From a virus, in the IMG/VR virus record IMGVR_UViG_3300025873_000023, positions 1 to 31,808 of that record: DNA of 31,808 bases, one strand, 5' to 3'. Below the pieces are notes generated by a model. That model had not been told where the DNA came from. It saw only the letters and a program-made list of their open reading frames with translations, and did not search any database. A program made the position numbers and the translations under genes. The stretch's first letter is position 1, and the number at the start of each line of letters is the position of its first letter. This document shows positions 30,814 through 31,808 of the stretch, one piece after another.

Positions 30814-30870
30814 TTTACTCAGTACCATTCCCCAACGCTGAAGGCGTTGGGGAATGTTTACTCAGTACCA
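30814..30870 (+). promoter_or_regulatory. DR-hairpin-DR element before the packaging operon
   Basis: TTTACTCAGTACCA at 30814-30827 and again at 30857-30870 flank a 13-bp perfect stem (30826-30838/30844-30856, loop TGAAG). The same flanking word surrounds a different hairpin at 22460-22525 on the other strand. Likely a protein-binding site serving two operons. Confidence 0.65.
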
Positions 30871-30887
30871 AGCAATTATAGGCTGGA

Positions 30888-30936
30888 GTGTCCCATTATT
30901 GTACTAGTGGGTTGGTACAATGCCCGTTTGGGACAC
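30888..30936 (+). promoter_or_regulatory. Nested dyad and possible promoter before 30967
   Basis: GTGTCCCA (30888-30895) pairs with TGGGACAC (30929-30936) and ATTGTAC (30898-30904) with GTACAAT (30915-30921). TACAAT at 30916-30921 is a plausible -10 box; no convincing -35 lies 17 nt upstream. A regulator bound to the dyad would cover it. Confidence 0.45.
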
Positions 30937-30966
30937 CTGCGCTTACAATCAGGAAAGGGGTTTAAT

Positions 30967-31140
30967 ATGCCGAGAAGTAGAACAAGTGGTCGTGGTGCGA
31001 AGCGGGGTGGCCCCCGTGGTCGTAAGACACCTAATACGGTAGCGCGTGGGAGGGGCAGCGGTAGCGTTCGTGCACGCCCGACTGTCGCTGGACCGCGGCC
31101 AGCACGACCAGCACGACCACGACGCAGAATTGGCCGCTAA
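30967..31140 (+). CDS. Small Arg/Gly-rich basic protein (57 aa)
   Basis: I start at ATG 30967, with AGGAAAGGGG 6 nt upstream. The product MPRSRTSGRGAKRGGPRGRK...PARPARPRRRIGR is almost entirely Arg, Gly, Pro and Ala, and probably disordered and nucleic-acid binding. As first gene of the packaging operon it may help package or condense DNA; no family is recognised. Confidence 0.7.
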   Translation: MPRSRTSGRGAKRGGPRGRKTPNTVARGRGSGSVRARPTVAGPRPARPARPRRRIGR

Positions 31141-31141
31141 C

Positions 31142-31594
31142 ATGGCACAAAACGGAGGCGGCAAAGGCTGGCAAACAGACATAGACACAGGCAGCAAAGT
31201 TATGCCCGCAGCATGGGGCAACCTACTAGACTGGCTGCTACAGGGGCCAGAACGTGCCCCGTCTACACAACGCGACTGGGCTACAGAAAACGATCTCCAT
31301 GAGGATTCGATTCGACGTATCAAGCGTGACCCACGCTTTATACGTGAATGGGATCGGCGCGCTGCCGAACTAAACATTAACCCTGAAAGGGTTCAGAGCG
31401 TCGTAGATGCTCTTTGGCAGCGTGCGTCTGCGGGGGATACGAAGGCTGCGTCTTTGTATTTGCAGTATGTGGAGAAGTTTACGCCGAAGCGTCGGGTTGT
31501 GGTTGATGATGAGCGTGCGGTGGCTGGGATGTCTGATTCTGAGTTGGCTGATGCTTTGGAGTCTGAGGTTGTTGGTCTTAGGGCAGTGTCTTAA
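31142..31594 (+). CDS. Terminase small subunit-like protein
   Basis: 150 residues from ATG 31142; the frame extends to a GTG at 31046 that would overlap the Arg-rich gene, so I reject it. Residues 41-62 (STQRDWATENDLHEDSIRRI) are an HTH of the kind used by small terminase subunits, followed by DPRFIREWDRRAAELNINP and a helix ERVQSVVDALWQRASAGDTK, with a C-terminal charged tail. Small terminases recognise the packaging start and feed DNA to the large ATPase. The large subunit gene is not seen; it may be the one that begins at 31707. Confidence 0.65.
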   Translation: MAQNGGGKGWQTDIDTGSKVMPAAWGNLLDWLLQGPERAPSTQRDWATENDLHEDSIRRIKRDPRFIREWDRRAAELNINPERVQSVVDALWQRASAGDTKAASLYLQYVEKFTPKRRVVVDDERAVAGMSDSELADALESEVVGLRAVS

Positions 31595-31707
31595 TGCCTA
31601 AGGTTGGTGGTAAGCACTTTGCGTATTCTGCAAAGGGGCGTAAGGCTGCTTCGTCGTATGCGAAGAAGTCTGGTAAGAAGGTTTCTAATCGAAAAGGAAA
31701 GAAGTAA
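31594..31707 (+). CDS. Small Lys-rich basic protein (37 aa)
   Basis: ATG 31594 overlaps the previous stop (TAATG). The product MPKVGGKHFAYSAKGRKAAS..YAKKSGKKVSNRKGKK belongs to a recurrent type of tiny phage protein starting MPKVG with KxFxYTxxG. It is strongly basic and probably binds nucleic acid. It overlaps the next ATG by 1 nt. Confidence 0.7.
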   Translation: MPKVGGKHFAYSAKGRKAASSYAKKSGKKVSNRKGKK

Positions 31708-31808
31708 TGGCAAGTCCTAAGAAGTGGTGGAGTGCTAGTAAAGATGATTTTACTCTTCCGAGTAAGAGTTCGACGGGATCTTCCCGAACTGCGTGGGGTC
31801 CACATGCT
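31707..31808 (+). CDS. N-terminus of the next packaging-operon gene (partial)
   Basis: Starts at ATG 31707 overlapping the previous stop and runs off the right edge after 34 residues, beginning MASPKKWWSASKDDFTLPSK. Position suggests the large terminase subunit, but no ATPase motif is reached. Confidence 0.5.
   Translation, partial: MASPKKWWSASKDDFTLPSKSSTGSSRTAWGPHA

Larger units (their letters stand above)
29536..30856. repeat. Dense array of about 32 perfect hairpins (palindromes)
   Basis: Hand-read, non-overlapping inverted repeats at: 29536-29560, 29567-29591, 29611-29627, 29661-29681, 29707-29727, 29734-29756, 29780-29803, 29836-29860, 29872-29890, 29895-29917, 29926-29944, 29956-29974, 29989-30005, 30018-30035, 30040-30057, 30087-30147, 30150-30179, 30184-30221, 30224-30260, 30284-30321, 30336-30374, 30381-30417, 30432-30469, 30496-30516, 30530-30544, 30559-30575, 30598-30618, 30626-30644, 30666-30687, 30694-30718, 30770-30788, 30826-30856. 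Stems are 6-19 bp, nearly all perfect; loops are 0-5 nt, mostly GAA, TAC or TT on the + strand. Stem sequences differ, with a few related pairs (29536/29567, 29926/29956, 30224/30336). The first two follow the 29600-30076 gene, the next 13 are inside it, and the rest fill the divergent intergenic region. Confidence 0.92.
30077..30966. other. 890-nt divergent intergenic region occupied by hairpins
   Basis: No credible gene lies here; open frames over it exist because palindromes keep several frames open. It contains array hairpins from 30087 to 30856, then the direct repeat at 30857-30870 and a nested dyad at 30888-30936. Transcription must leave it in both directions, toward 30076 on the - strand and toward 30967 on the + strand, so promoters are expected here, but I can name only weak -10-like words. 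Confidence 0.7.

Noticed and set aside
29536-30856. CRISPR array
   Set aside because: Units are internally symmetric but share no constant repeat, spacer length varies, and no cas operon is near; the Cas4-like gene belongs to the replication module.
30625-30881. Open frames in the intergenic part of the array
   Set aside because: They run through hairpins, lack ribosome sites and give no plausible protein.
31046-31141. GTG start at 31046 for the TerS-like gene
   Set aside because: It overlaps the Arg-rich gene and adds a His/Asp-rich segment typical of a shadow frame; ATG 31142 follows the previous stop directly.
1-31808. Integrase, transposase or other mobile element
   Set aside because: No recombinase or transposase motif was seen on either strand, so temperate lifestyle cannot be supported from this window.

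Overview
The window is a piece of a double-stranded DNA bacteriophage genome. The evidence is a closely packed, mostly overlapping gene order, a tail fibre with a self-cleaving S74 chaperone, an amidase endolysin, a small-terminase-like gene and a phage replication module. There is no ribosomal, metabolic or integrase gene. No host marker is decisive. The 3' tRNA-like end of a tmRNA, a Cas4-like nuclease, an archaeo-eukaryotic-type primase and many small zinc-ribbon proteins would suit a phage of an actinobacterium or similar aquatic bacterium, but that is inference.

Layout. (1) 1-17312, + strand: virion and lysis genes. These are the end of a structural gene, the tail fibre (173-1801), small structural proteins (1801-3430), a disordered 784-residue virion protein (3430-5784) and a giant 3440-residue protein (5771-16093). 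The giant carries a Nudix box, a kinase-like segment and an internal-virion-protein-like C-terminus. The endolysin and a small holin-like membrane protein follow. (2) 17309-28134, - strand: early genes. These are a DUF1599/Nmad1-like protein, a sigma region 4-like regulator, a PD-(D/E)XK-type protein, a RusA resolvase, an AEP primase, a DnaB/RecA-fold helicase, a Cas4-like nuclease, a ParB-like protein, a DUF932 protein and many small unknowns. Most overlap by 1-8 nt (TAATG or ATGA), which indicates translational coupling. (3) 28135-28731, - strand: about 600 nt without genes, filled with structured RNA candidates, including an 83-nt tmRNA-type tRNA-like domain with CCA. (4) 28732-30076, - strand: four small genes. 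(5) 29536-30856: an array of about 32 non-overlapping, mostly perfect hairpins, partly inside a gene and partly in the 890-nt divergent intergenic region. (6) 30967-31808, + strand: start of the packaging operon (Arg-rich protein, TerS-like protein, Lys-rich protein, start of the next gene).

How it works together. The - strand operon supplies priming, unwinding, end processing and junction resolution. The + strand operons supply packaging, virion and lysis proteins. The hairpin array lies where - strand and + strand transcription diverge.

The strongest candidate for something undescribed is the hairpin array. Stem sequences differ but the architecture is constant: 6-19 bp stems, usually 2-3 nt loops such as GAA, TAC or TT. 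By hand count about 60% of 1.3 kb lies in hairpins, and the same hairpin type occurs more sparsely across the window, including at coding positions and over ribosome binding sites. The minimal tmRNA-like molecule is the second. All calls come from reading the sequence; no database search was run.
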